A stretch of 64,000 bases of DNA from contig CANLIC010000008.1 in NCBI GenBank assembly GCA_947491025.1, positions 62,001 through 126,000 on the forward strand, given 5' to 3'. Below, in pieces: positions 26,727-36,000 of the stretch (its first letter is position 1; each line of letters starts with the position of its first letter). Source of the DNA: Myxococcales bacterium (GTDB taxonomy: Bacteria > Myxococcota_A > UBA9042). A program made the position numbers and the translations under genes. A model generated the notes under the pieces. It was not told where the DNA came from and made no database searches. It saw only the letters and a list, made by a program, of their open reading frames with translations.

Positions 26727-27227
26727 TCAGCGCGTTGCGTGAGACCCCGGCCCCGTGCGCCGGAGGTTGCTCGTCTGCCGATTGGGGCAGGCCTGCCGAA
26801 CGCAGTCGCCGAAGAGCACCATCCGGTGATCGCGCAGCACGAAGCCGAGGCGCGTCGCGATCGCCTCCTGCAGCCGCTCCACCTGGTCGTCCTCGAACTC
26901 GACGATGTGGTCGCAGGTGCGGCAGACCAAGTGGTCGTGGTGTGCATCGCCGGCGCCGGCGACCTCGTAGCGGGCCGATCCATCCGCGAAGTTGTTGGCG
27001 CTGACGAGGTCGAGCTCCTGCAGCAACTTCATCGTCCGATAGACCGTGGCGTGGCCGACGGTGCGATCGCGATCGCGCACGAGCTGATAGAGCTCATCGA
27101 CGTTGCGGTGGACGCCGTCGTGAAACAGGGCCTCGGCAATGACCCGCCGCTGAGGCGTCAGGCGTTGGTTCTTGCGCGACAACTCGTGCTCGACGCGGGC
27201 GATCCAATGGTCGAATTCGATGGTCAC
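26727..27227 (-). CDS. Fur-family metalloregulator
   Basis: A 166-residue DNA-binding repressor of the Fur superfamily. The N-terminal winged helix has RLTPQRRVIAEALF and the recognition helix VGHATVYRTMKLLQELDLV. The metal/dimer domain has HHDH (96-99), a zinc pair C102/C105 in CRTCDHIVEFED, and a second pair C142/C147 spaced CxxxxC rather than the common CxxC. A GTG start is used, with GGAGG 4 bases before it; longer upstream frames are unsupported. It could be Fur, Zur or PerR. The HHDH motif and the nearby feo operon with a Fur-box-like sequence favour Fur. It is divergent from the coiled-coil gene. Confidence 0.88.
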   Translation of the reverse strand: MTIEFDHWIARVEHELSRKNQRLTPQRRVIAEALFHDGVHRNVDELYQLVRDRDRTVGHATVYRTMKLLQELDLVSANNFADGSARYEVAGAGDAHHDHLVCRTCDHIVEFEDDQVERLQEAIATRLGFVLRDHRMVLFGDCVRQACPNRQTSNLRRTGPGSHATR

Positions 27228-27540
27228 GCAGCCTCCGGCCAAGCCCGAGGCGCTAGGCGCGCCCCCGACGGGGAGGATCGCCGAGCCCAGGGGCGTTGAC
27301 AAGCCACGCCGCCGAATGCTCCAAGATCGACTACGGATTCGACCGAATGGAGCGCCCGGGCGAGGTTGCGCTCCGCTCCGAGCGATAGGCGCCGTACGCG
27401 GCCCCGCGCCGACGGCACCGCTCGGCGATCGGACGTTGCGCGTTGCCCGCGCTCCCCCGCCCATGCTAGATCGCCGCGGCGCTGTGGCAACCCCGCGGCA
27501 AGAACGGCAAGGCGGCAGGAAGCCGCCAAGGGATGGGGCG
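27228..27540 (+). other. Divergent intergenic region, fur / coiled-coil gene
   Basis: 313 bp between start codons. It holds the ribosome site of the Fur-family gene on the minus strand and a housekeeping-type promoter (27443-27472) on the plus strand. A perfect TTGACA at about 27295 has no matching -10 at proper spacing. No RNA or small protein is evident. Confidence 0.5.
27443..27472 (+). promoter_or_regulatory. Housekeeping-type promoter of the coiled-coil gene
   Basis: TTGCCC, an 18-bp spacer, then TAGATC; predicted start near 27479, about 60 nt before the ATG at 27541. The -10 fits the TAGAyy pattern of other promoters in the window. Confidence 0.4.
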
Positions 27541-28872
27541 ATGGACGTGGTCGTGTTGGGGGTCCTGGTGATCGCGTGCGGTGGCGCAGCGATCTGGTTC
27601 TGGCTGGCCGAGTCGCGCGGCCGTGAAGAGCTCGAAGCGTTGCGCGCCCGCGCCGAAAAGGCCGAAGGGGAAGCGCGCCGCGAGCATGAGCGGGCCGAGA
27701 AGTCGTCGAAGAAGGCGGAGAAGAGCGGCAGCGGTCAGGCAGACGTCAAGCGTTCGCTCGACGAAGCCCGGCAGAAAGTCGCCGATCTGACGCAGGAAGT
27801 GCAGAAGCAGACCGCCAGCGCTCGCCGCATCAGCGAGGAAGCAGAGGCCGCGCAGCGGGCGATTCGCAAGCACGAGCGGCGCGTCGAAGAGCTCGAAGGC
27901 ATGTTGGCGATCAAGGGCCCGTCGGCGAATGCCGTGGTCAAGACCGTCGACGATGACGACGACATTCCAGTGGTGCCTGCTGCGGCGCCCGTGGCTGCGC
28001 CCGTCGCGCCGCCCGTGCCGCAGGTCGCCGAGATCGATCCCGAGGTCCTGCGCGCCCGCGCGCTAGAGCGCGAGCTGCGCGCCGAGGCCGTGCGCAAGGA
28101 GCGCGAGGAGCGTGCACTCGAGAAGCAGCGCCTCGACCTCGAGCGCGAGCGCGTCCGCAACGAGCGCCTGGCCGAGAAGGAGCGTGAGGAGCTCAACAAG
28201 CTTCGCAGCGAGCACGAGAAGTGGCTTGAGATGCTCTTTGTCCGCGAGCGCGAGCTGCGTTCGCAGCACCGCTTGGGGCGCGACAACTACCGCGCCTACA
28301 TCGTGACCAAGGGCCAGCTCGACCTCGCGCTCGACGAGGTGTACCGCATGAAGCACGGCCGCGAGCGCCCGACGCTCGACGAGCACCTGCAGCAGGATGG
28401 TGGTGACGACGCCGAGCCAGGCGCCCGCTCCGGCCAGAGCGAGCGCACCGCCCGTGCCCGCGGCCCCCGCCCCGATCGTCCGCGCCGTCAGCCCGCAGCC
28501 GAGACCGACGCTGAAGTCGCGCCGGCCGCAAGCGCGCCAGCCGAGGCCGCCGAGGCCAGCGCCCCTGCGGCGCCGGTGGAGGCAAGCGCCCCTGCCGTAA
28601 CGGTCGAGGCAAGCGCCCCTGCCGAAGCGGTTGAGGCAAGCGCCCCTGCCGAAGCGGTTGAGGCCAGCGCCCCTGCCGAAGCGGTTGAGGCCAGCGCCCC
28701 TGCCGAAGCGGTTGAGGCCAGCGCCCCTGCCGAAGCGGTTGAGGCCAGCGCCTCTGCCGAAGCGGTTCAGGCCAGCGCCGCGCCCGTCGACGCCGCCGCC
28801 GCGGAGGCCGCCGCCGCTAGCGATGACAGCGCCGCTGAAGCGGCCGCCGTGACCGCCGCCGCTGGCAGTTGA
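27541..28872 (+). CDS. Membrane-anchored coiled-coil protein with VEASAPAEA repeats
   Basis: A 443-residue protein not assigned to a named family. It has one N-terminal membrane helix (about 3-21), then a long Glu/Lys/Arg/Ala coiled coil (about 25-125), an acidic and Pro/Val-rich hinge (about 138-165), a second coiled coil (about 170-250) and a short conserved-looking stretch LGRDNYRAYIVTKGQLDLALDEVYRMKHG. The last 150 residues are Ala/Pro/Glu-rich, including eight tandem nine-residue units. The ATG follows GGGATGGGG. A structural or scaffold role at the inner membrane is suggested by shape only. The stop overlaps the Fur-box-like sequence ahead of feoA. Confidence 0.7.
   Translation: MDVVVLGVLVIACGGAAIWFWLAESRGREELEALRARAEKAEGEARREHERAEKSSKKAEKSGSGQADVKRSLDEARQKVADLTQEVQKQTASARRISEEAEAAQRAIRKHERRVEELEGMLAIKGPSANAVVKTVDDDDDIPVVPAAAPVAAPVAPPVPQVAEIDPEVLRARALERELRAEAVRKEREERALEKQRLDLERERVRNERLAEKEREELNKLRSEHEKWLEMLFVRERELRSQHRLGRDNYRAYIVTKGQLDLALDEVYRMKHGRERPTLDEHLQQDGGDDAEPGARSGQSERTARARGPRPDRPRRQPAAETDAEVAPAASAPAEAAEASAPAAPVEASAPAVTVEASAPAEAVEASAPAEAVEASAPAEAVEASAPAEAVEASAPAEAVEASASAEAVQASAAPVDAAAAEAAAASDDSAAEAAAVTAAAGS
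28576..28791 (+). repeat. 27-bp tandem repeat, eight units
   Basis: Eight direct units of 27 bp encoding VEASAPAEA. Units 2-6 encode identical peptides and are nearly identical in DNA, differing at one A/C position. Units 1, 7 and 8 are diverged (PAVT, SASAEA, VQASAAPVD). The in-frame length allows copy-number change without a frameshift. Confidence 0.9.
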
Positions 28873-28885
28873 GAGTTGATTTCAA
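28869..28885. promoter_or_regulatory. Fur-box-like sequence ahead of feoAB
   Basis: TTGAGAGTTGATTTCAA is an imperfect inverted repeat (outer TTGA/TCAA plus one further pair, 5 of 7-8 pairs) in an AT-rich island within otherwise GC-rich DNA. It overlaps the -35 of the candidate promoter at 28876-28903 and lies 56 bp before feoA. Confidence 0.4.
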
Positions 28886-28903
28886 TTTCAGAGAAGCTAC
28901 CCT
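28876..28903 (+). promoter_or_regulatory. Candidate promoter of feoAB
   Basis: TTGATT, a 16-bp spacer, then TACCCT; predicted start about 30 nt before the feoA start. The Fur-box-like sequence covers the -35, as expected for iron repression. Confidence 0.35.
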
Positions 28904-28940
28904 GCCGCCAGCGCCGTTGTGAGGCGTTGGAGCCCGCAGC

Positions 28941-29213
28941 TTGGCAACCCAAGGCCGCCCTCTCTGCGACGCGGACGCCGGCACCGACGGCGAAGTCCTA
29001 ACCATTGTTGGCGACGGTCGCGTCCCGAGCCGCCTCCGCGAGCTCGGCCTGACGCCCGGCACGGGCCTGCGGGTGGTGCGCCGCGCGCCGATGGGCGGAG
29101 CGATCGTGGTCCAGGTCCGCGGCTTTACCCTGGCGTTGCGGCGCGACGAGGCTGCGCTGGTGCAACTCAGCGCCATCGGCGTCCCCGCCTTGGCTGGGGG
29201 CGGCGATGCCTGA
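28941..29213 (+). CDS. feoA: Ferrous iron transport protein FeoA
   Basis: Small cytoplasmic SH3-like protein needed for FeoB activity. It has 90 residues, within the family's range (75-90). The core reads VPSRLRELGLTPGTGLRVVRRAPMGGAIVVQVRGFTLALRRDEAALVQL, matching the usual L-x-x-LG-x-x-PG and GGP/GGA...V..R turns. The only start upstream of the core is TTG, with GGAG about 8 bases before it. It overlaps feoB by 8 bp, so the two are translationally coupled. Confidence 0.88.
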   Translation: MATQGRPLCDADAGTDGEVLTIVGDGRVPSRLRELGLTPGTGLRVVRRAPMGGAIVVQVRGFTLALRRDEAALVQLSAIGVPALAGGGDA

Positions 29214-31362
29214 GATCGCCCTCGCCGGCAACCCGAACACTGGCAAGACCACCCTCTTCAACGCCTTGACCGGTTCCACGGCGCGGGTGGGCAACTATCC
29301 CGGAATCACCGTCGAGCGCCGGAGCGGTGTACGACAAGTCGGCGACGGCCAGTGGTCCATCCACGACCTGCCCGGCTGCTACTCGCTGTTGGCGCTCTCG
29401 CCCGAAGAGGAGATCGCCCACCAGGCGTTGACCGGGGCGCTCGGGAACCCGAGGCCGAACGCGGTGATCGTGGTGCTCGACGCCGGAAATCTGGCACGCA
29501 ACCTCCTGCTCCTGATGCAGATCTGCGACCTCGGCCTGCCGACCGTGGCGGCGCTCAACCTGATGGATGAGGCGTCAGCGCGCGGGCTCTCCATCGACCA
29601 TGAGGGCCTCTCCGCCGCCCTTGGCATCCCCTGCGTGCCGATGGTGGCCCGCCGGGGCGAGGGCGTCGACGCGCTCGAGCGCGCCGTCCAGCAGGCGATG
29701 CAGGTCCCACCCGTGGCGCGCCAGCGTTGGCAGGCGCCCTCGCCCGAGCTCGCCGCGGCGCTGACCGCGCTGCGCGACCGCGGCGCAGCACACGGCCTGC
29801 CGCCGATGGCCTCGGAATTCGAGGCGTGCTGGTGGCTCTTCAGCGATCCGGAGACGCTCGAGGCGACGCGCCCAGGAGCGGGCGCAGCGCTGGTGGCCGC
29901 GAGCGGGCTCTCGCCGAGCGCCCGCGCGGCGCTGCGGAGCCAGGCGACAGAGGCCCGCTTCGCCGACATCGATCGCTTGGTGGCGCAGCACGTGAGCCGA
30001 GCACCGCCGCGCCGGCGTCCGATGACGGAGCGCATCGACAGCGTGCTGCTCAATCCGGTCGGCGGGCCTCTGCTGTTCTTGCTGGTCATGGGCGCCCTTT
30101 TTCAGGCCGTTTTCGCCGGCGTCACTCCGGCGGTGGACGCCATCGACAGCGTCATGGCGGCCATTTCGGGACAAGTCAGCCAATGGATGCCCGCGAGCGT
30201 CCTGCGCGATGTCATCGTCGACGGCGTGCTCGCCGGCATCGCCGGCACAGCGGTCTTTGTGCCGCAGATCGCGGTGCTGTTCCTTGGCATCGCGCTGCTC
30301 GAAGACAGCGGCTACCTCGCGCGGGCGGCGCTGATGACGGATAGGCTGCTGGGGCGCGCCGGCCTGCCGGGGACAGCGTTTGTGCCGCTCCTCTCGTCTT
30401 TTGCCTGCAATGTCCCAGGGATCATGGCGGCGCGCGCCATGCCCAGCCCCTCCGATCGCCTGGTCACCATCCTCATCGCGCCGCTAATGAGCTGCTCGGC
30501 CCGCCTGCCAGTCTATACCCTGGTGACGGCGACGGTCTTTGCCGACGCCGCGCCGGTCTTCGGCGTGCTCTCGTTTGGCGGGCTGCTCGTCCTCGGCATG
30601 TACGGGCTCGGGCTCGTGCTGGCGCTGCTGGTGGGGGCCGTGCTGCGCCGCACCGTGGCCCGCGGCCCGCGCAGCGGCCTGATGCTGGAGCTGCCCCCCT
30701 ACCGCATGCCCTCCGCACGCAACGTCGCTCTGGTCGTCTGGCGCCGGGTCCGGCAATTCTGCCTCGAGACGGGCCCACTGATCGTGGCGCTGACCGTCGT
30801 GCTGTGGGCGCTGATGACCTGGCCTCGCGTCGAGCTGCCGGCGGCAACCCGGGCGGCGCTGGAGGCCGACGTCGCTGCCGCTGTGGATGCGCCCGGCCGC
30901 GAGCGTGCGCAGGTCCGGATCGACGACGCCGCCAGCGCCCACGCGCTGAGCCACAGCGCAGCGGGCGTCATCGGCCACGCGCTCGAGCCCGTGATCGCGC
31001 CACTCGGCTTCGACTGGCGCATTGGCATCGGCCTCGTCGGCTCATTCGCCGCCCGCGAGGTGCTGATCCCCGTGCTCGGCCGGGTCTATGGCCGTGGCGG
31101 CGGCGAGGGGCTGGATGAAGACGCCTACCAACGCCAAGTCGGCGGGGCGCTGGTCGGTGTCTCGCAACTGACGCCGCTGGTCGGTGTGTCGCTGATGATC
31201 TTCTTCGCCGTCGCTATGCAGTGCATGAGCACGGTCGCGATCATCGCCCGCGAGACCCGTAGCTGGCGCTGGCCCGTGGCGGCGCTCCTCGGCCTGAACG
31301 CCCTGGCCTGGGTGCTGGCCTACGCGGCGCGCCAGCTTGGGCTGGCTGCAGGCTGGAGCTGA
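29206..31362 (+). CDS. feoB: Ferrous iron transporter FeoB
   Basis: Inner-membrane Fe(II) transporter with an N-terminal GTPase domain. It has 718 residues. G1 is GNPNTGKTT (8-16); G2/switch I is in VGNYPGITVE; G3 is DLPG (about 49-52); G4 is NLMDEA. After the helical spacer the membrane part shows two Gate-type regions, each with conserved Cys or Ser (GTAFVPLLSSFACNVPGIMAAR and the later AAREVLIPVLG), and about eight hydrophobic segments. It is complete, with no frameshift. It is coupled to feoA and followed at 1-bp spacing by a small Cys-rich partner. Confidence 0.96.
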   Translation: MPEIALAGNPNTGKTTLFNALTGSTARVGNYPGITVERRSGVRQVGDGQWSIHDLPGCYSLLALSPEEEIAHQALTGALGNPRPNAVIVVLDAGNLARNLLLLMQICDLGLPTVAALNLMDEASARGLSIDHEGLSAALGIPCVPMVARRGEGVDALERAVQQAMQVPPVARQRWQAPSPELAAALTALRDRGAAHGLPPMASEFEACWWLFSDPETLEATRPGAGAALVAASGLSPSARAALRSQATEARFADIDRLVAQHVSRAPPRRRPMTERIDSVLLNPVGGPLLFLLVMGALFQAVFAGVTPAVDAIDSVMAAISGQVSQWMPASVLRDVIVDGVLAGIAGTAVFVPQIAVLFLGIALLEDSGYLARAALMTDRLLGRAGLPGTAFVPLLSSFACNVPGIMAARAMPSPSDRLVTILIAPLMSCSARLPVYTLVTATVFADAAPVFGVLSFGGLLVLGMYGLGLVLALLVGAVLRRTVARGPRSGLMLELPPYRMPSARNVALVVWRRVRQFCLETGPLIVALTVVLWALMTWPRVELPAATRAALEADVAAAVDAPGRERAQVRIDDAASAHALSHSAAGVIGHALEPVIAPLGFDWRIGIGLVGSFAAREVLIPVLGRVYGRGGGEGLDEDAYQRQVGGALVGVSQLTPLVGVSLMIFFAVAMQCMSTVAIIARETRSWRWPVAALLGLNALAWVLAYAARQLGLAAGWS

Positions 31363-31363
31363 G

Positions 31364-31558
31364 ATGCCGCCTTGGCTCGACGCAACGCTGGCGGGTCTGC
31401 TCGTAGCGGCGGCGCTGCTGTACGTGGTGCGGGCGCTGCGCAAGCCGGCCTGTGCTCGCTGCGAGAGCACGTCGACGTCGCCCAAGGGCGCGGTGCGGCG
31501 CGACGTCGCGGCGCTCGGAATCGGCCGCCGGCGGGCCGCAACGACGCCTTCCGACTAG
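31364..31558 (+). CDS. FeoB-associated Cys-rich small membrane protein
   Basis: A 64-residue protein with one membrane helix (about 8-25) and a CxxC pair (C30/C33) just after it, then a basic tail. This layout and its position directly after feoB match the FeoB-associated Cys-rich membrane proteins found in many feo operons, whose exact role is unclear. The ATG lies 1 bp after the feoB stop. Its stop overlaps by 4 bp the convergent nucleotidyltransferase gene on the other strand, leaving no room for a terminator between them. Confidence 0.7.
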   Translation: MPPWLDATLAGLLVAAALLYVVRALRKPACARCESTSTSPKGAVRRDVAALGIGRRRAATTPSD

Positions 31559-32952
31559 GTTGCACCGCCGACCGGGCCGAGTTGGTCGAGCGCAGCGGCA
31601 AAGCAGGCCGCGTCGTCGGCGCCAGCAAGCTGAGCGTCCATTGCGGCGTCGATCGCGAGACGAAAACGCGGACCTGGCCCAAATCCGGCCGCCTGCAGCC
31701 GGGCGCCGTCGACGTGTGGCGGCGGCCACCAGCGCGAACGCGGCGTCGCCGTCCGCAGGCGCCTGAGCTCGGCGATCTGGGCCCGGGCGGTGGGCGGTGC
31801 GGCGGCGATCTCCGGCACCCGCGCATGGAGCAGGCGCAGCGCGGCATCGGCCTGGTCGGCACGCAGCAGCCGCAGGAGGGCTGGCGTGGCGGCGGCACCG
31901 TGCAATCCGCGATCCGTGAGATGCGACTCGAAAGCAGTCGCCAGCGCGTCGATCTGCGTCGCCGCCTGGGCCACATCACTGGCGAGGCGAAACCGAGCGC
32001 CGAGCGCAGAGGCGGCCAGCGCCCCGTGGGCCAGCGCCGCCAGGGCCAGCGGGAAAGGCAGCCCTCGCGAGGCGACAAAGGCGTCCTCGATGGGCACATG
32101 CCCAGCCGACGGCGCCGGGTCCAGGCTCGCTTCGTCGACGAGCCGCTGCAGGCGGCCGACCACCCGCAGCAAGCCGGGATCGGCGGCGGCGAGCTCAGGC
32201 AGGACGAAAGCGTGCAGGCCATGGTCAGCCAAGAGCTGGATGGCGGCGCACGCCGAGGCGGGCTGCAGCATGTGCTCGAGCTCCATGCGCACCCGCTCAC
32301 GGGAGATGACCTGAAGGCGCGGCGCCAACTCGCGCATCGCCGCGCTTGTCTCCGCCTCGATCGTCAGGCCGAAGCGGGCAGCGAACCGCACGGCGCGCAG
32401 CAGGCGCAGCGCATCCTCGCCGAAGCGCGCACGCGGATCGCCGATGGCCCGCAGCCGGCCGGCGAGAAGATCGGCGATGCCGTCGACGAGATCCACGAGG
32501 GTCAGCGCCGCCTCAGCGCCCGGCCCAAGGTCGAGCAATAGGCCGTTCATGGTGAAGTCGCGTCGCAGCACGTCCTGCTCGACGCCGACAAAGCGCACGC
32601 CTAGCGGCCTCCGCCCGTCTTCGTAGTCGAGATCGGCACGAAACGTCGCGACCTCGACCGCGATGGGGGGCTGCCCGGCGCTGAGCACGCAGACGACACC
32701 GAAGCTTGCCCCGACCTCGACGACCCGCGGAAAGAGGCTGCTCACCTGCTCCGGGCGCGCCGATGTCGCGATGTCGTAGTCTTTCGGCGCAAGGCCCAGG
32801 ACGAGGTCGCGGACGCAACCGCCGACGAGGAAGGCCTCGTGCCCGGCCTCGCGAAGGGCCTCCAGCACGCGCATGGCGAAGGCGGCGGCGTCGGTCTCGG
32901 GCAGCGTCAACCGCAGGGGACCCGGCGCAGGATCGGCCAGATCGACGGTCAT
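31555..32952 (-). CDS. CCA tRNA nucleotidyltransferase / poly(A) polymerase family protein
   Basis: Class II nucleotidyltransferase that adds CCA to tRNA 3' ends or A tails to RNA. It has 465 residues. The head domain has FLVGGCVRDLVLGLAPKDYDIAT with metal-binding D58/D60, then RRDFTMNGLLLDL (about 127) and the ATP-base-binding region DPRARFGEDALRLLRAVRFAARFGL. The C-terminal half is helical and less conserved; no HD phosphohydrolase motif is seen. GGAGGG lies about 9 bases before the ATG. Sequence alone does not decide between CCA addition and polyadenylation. It runs toward feoB and diverges from the giant lipoprotein gene. Confidence 0.88.
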   Translation of the reverse strand: MTVDLADPAPGPLRLTLPETDAAAFAMRVLEALREAGHEAFLVGGCVRDLVLGLAPKDYDIATSARPEQVSSLFPRVVEVGASFGVVCVLSAGQPPIAVEVATFRADLDYEDGRRPLGVRFVGVEQDVLRRDFTMNGLLLDLGPGAEAALTLVDLVDGIADLLAGRLRAIGDPRARFGEDALRLLRAVRFAARFGLTIEAETSAAMRELAPRLQVISRERVRMELEHMLQPASACAAIQLLADHGLHAFVLPELAAADPGLLRVVGRLQRLVDEASLDPAPSAGHVPIEDAFVASRGLPFPLALAALAHGALAASALGARFRLASDVAQAATQIDALATAFESHLTDRGLHGAAATPALLRLLRADQADAALRLLHARVPEIAAAPPTARAQIAELRRLRTATPRSRWWPPPHVDGARLQAAGFGPGPRFRLAIDAAMDAQLAGADDAACFAAALDQLGPVGGAT

Positions 32953-33001
32953 GCCAGCTCGGCCCTCCGCGTTGATACCCGATCATGGCCAAGAGGCCAC
33001 G

Positions 33002-33031
33002 TTGGACCTCGCCCTGCGCCTGTGCTACTGT
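33002..33031 (+). promoter_or_regulatory. Housekeeping-type promoter of the giant lipoprotein gene
   Basis: TTGGAC, an 18-bp spacer, then TACTGT; predicted start near 33038, about 59 nt before the ATG at 33097. Confidence 0.4.
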
Positions 33032-33096
33032 GCCCCGTTCGTGCGCGGGCGTCGACCCAGGCGCGAACCCAAGCGTGCTGCCTCTTGGAGTCGCCC

Positions 33097-36000
33097 ATGA
33101 CTGTGTCACCGGCCCGCAAACCATGGCCGATGTCCCCTCGCTTCGCCAACTTCGTCCTCTGCGCCCTGTTGGCCGCGTGCGGTACCGAGCCGGTCGCGCA
33201 AACCGACGCCGGCCAGGACATCGCGGAAGAAGTCGACAGCCAAGATGTCGAAGAGGTCGTGGTCATCCCGACCTTCGACCTTTCGCTGACCGCGAGCACC
33301 ACCTCGGGCAATGTACCGCTGCCGGTCCAGTTCACGTTGACCCTCGACACCGACACGCCTGCCACGGAGTTCTTCTACAGCTGGGACTTCGGCGACGGCG
33401 ACACACGCGAGGTCAACCCCGACGACGAGCCCGAACTGGTCGGCGGCATGACCCACACCTTCAAGTACAAAGGGACCTTCCCGACACGGGTCACGGTGAC
33501 GTGGCGGAAGAACTTCAACGTCAAGAAGACCGTGACACAAGAGATCGAGGTTCGGCAGCCCGCGGCGCTGTCGCTGTCCACCATCGCGGTGACAGGCGCC
33601 ACCGAGGTCAAGGTCGGCGACAAGATCAGCCTGACCTTCAGCATCTTGAACGAAGGCGCGGCCATCACCACGCCCTTTGAGACGCAGATTCTGCTGTCGC
33701 AAGACGACATCGTCGACGCCAATGACGTCGTGGCGGCGACGATCGCCCACACCGACATGGCCAGCGGGCTCGAGGGGGTGAGCGCCATCAGCTACCCCGT
33801 CGCCAAGCCCTATGAATTCAACGTCCCTGTCGGCGTTCCCGACGGCCTGTGGTTCGTGCTGGTCCACGTCGATCCCAAGGCGGCGGTGCCGGAGCTGAAC
33901 CGCCTCGACAACTTGGGCTACGCCACCAGCCTGCTGCAGATCGACAGCACGCTGCTCGAGCCGGCCGACCTGACCATCGGTGCGCCGAAGCTGAGCCAGA
34001 ACAAGCCCGTGACGCCCGGCGACACCGCCTCGTACACCGTCGAAATCAAGAACGTCGGCAAGGGTGAGGCCAAGGGCTTCAAATTTGGCGTCTACCTGTC
34101 GAAGGACCAGAAACTGGACCTCATCCCCAACCAAGCCGTCGGCGGCGGCGACATCAGCAAGCACGACATGCTGATCACCGACCCGGCCAACTCGACGCTC
34201 CCTTCGCTGGACGAAGGCAAGGCGTTCACGGTGTTTCGGGCGCTGTCGGTGCCGACGCTGCCAAACGGCACGTACTTCCTGTTGTCCAAGGTCGACGTCG
34301 ACAACGTGGTCTTCGAGACGAACGAAGACAACAACACCGCCATTGGCGAGACGACCCTCACCGTCAAGAAGACGGTCAAGGAAGGCGTCGACGTCGGCCT
34401 GCTGGCGATGGTGGTCAAACCCAAGGCCAGCTACCTCGGCGGCAACATCGGCGTGAATTGGCACGTGAAGAATCTCGGCACGATGCAGTCGCCGAAGTTC
34501 CCTGCGACCATCTACTTTTGCCCAACTTCCACGCTGAGCAAGTCGCAGTGCGTCATCAACCAGACCAAGTTCGAGTTGCCACCCCTCGCCGTGGGCGAGG
34601 AGAAGCTCGACGTCACCAGCATCAGCATCAACGTCGCGACTCCGTTGCAGAATTGGTACTTGTTCATGCTCATCGACCCCGAGAACACGGTCGCCGAGCT
34701 GGACGAGGGCAACAACCTGCAGAAGTGGGACAACCCGCCGCTCAAGGTGACGGCGAGCGCGCAAGTTGAAATCAAGCCCGAGAACCTAGGCTTCCACCCG
34801 GCATCGGTGGTCGCCGGCGGCGAGATCAAGGTCAGCCACAAGGTCGTCAACACCGGCAACACCGGCTCAGGCGCGACCGAGACCTGGTACGTGCTGTCGA
34901 CGGTGCCGGAGATCTCGCTGCTCAACACCACCAACGGCAAGGCGGCAATCGTCAAGAAAGTCAACGATTCCGGAGTCGATGGACTCGATGTCGGGCAGCG
35001 CGCGGAGACGATCGTGGTCCCTGAGGGCCTCGACCACAAGGTCACCGCCTACTACGTCGGCGTCATCTTGGACGCCACGGCCAAAGAGAAGACCGACAGC
35101 AAGGGCAACAACGCCATCGGCAGCGCCACGGCGCTGCAGGTCTCGGGCGCCAAGGGTGGTTGCTACGAGGATGAGCACGACAACGACAAGACCAACAACG
35201 ACAAGGCCGAGAGCGCGGTTGCCCTGGCTGTCGGCAACCACAACAAGCTGGGCAGCTGCGCCAACGACGACTGGTGGGCGATCACCCTCGCCAAGGGCGA
35301 CTCGCTAGTGGTGAAGGTGCTCTCCAGCGAGATCTTGTCGACCTCGCCGATCGCCGCCGACCTCGACGTCGACCTCGTCGCGCCCGATGGCACCGTGATC
35401 GACAGCAAGAAGGGCCTCGGCCTGGCCAAGCAGGCGGTCGCGCTCTCGGTCCAGAAGTCCGGCACCTACAAGATCCGCGTCTATCCACACGCCGCTGGGG
35501 TCCAGGCCCAGTACCAGCTCGTGCTCCAGGTCGATCCGCCGCCGGCTGGCATCGACCTGTTTGGCTCGACGTTGGTCGCCTCGCCCTCGGCGACCTACCC
35601 GGGCGGCTTGATCAAGGCCCGGCTCGACCTGACGAACCTCGGCGCCACCGCGGCAGGGAAGTTCTCGATTCGCTACGTGCTCTCGAGCGATGCGGTCATC
35701 GACGCCGCAGATACCAAACTCAAAGAGGTGTCGTACCCGAGCCTCGGCGCCACCGAGACGCTTGAGACGCTCGAGACCATCGTCCTGCCGAACATCCCGG
35801 GCGGAAAGTACTACCTCGGCGCGCTTATCGATGTCGGCGAGCAGGTTCTGGAGAGCAACGAGAAAAACAACGCCATCGCCAGCAACTCGATCAACCTGAA
35901 CACGCAGTTCAGCTGCGCGACCGACGCATTCACCGGCAACCATACCGTCGGCGATGCGGCGCCGATCGAGTCCAAGAGCGCAGTCTACGAGAAGCTCAAC

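Noticed and set aside
27295..27300. Perfect TTGACA between the Fur-family gene and the coiled-coil gene
   Set aside because: No acceptable -10 hexamer 16-19 bp downstream; the promoter at 27443-27472 is better placed.
29490..29506. TGGCACG inside feoB as a sigma-54 promoter
   Set aside because: No TTGC-like -12 at the required spacing and it lies within coding sequence.
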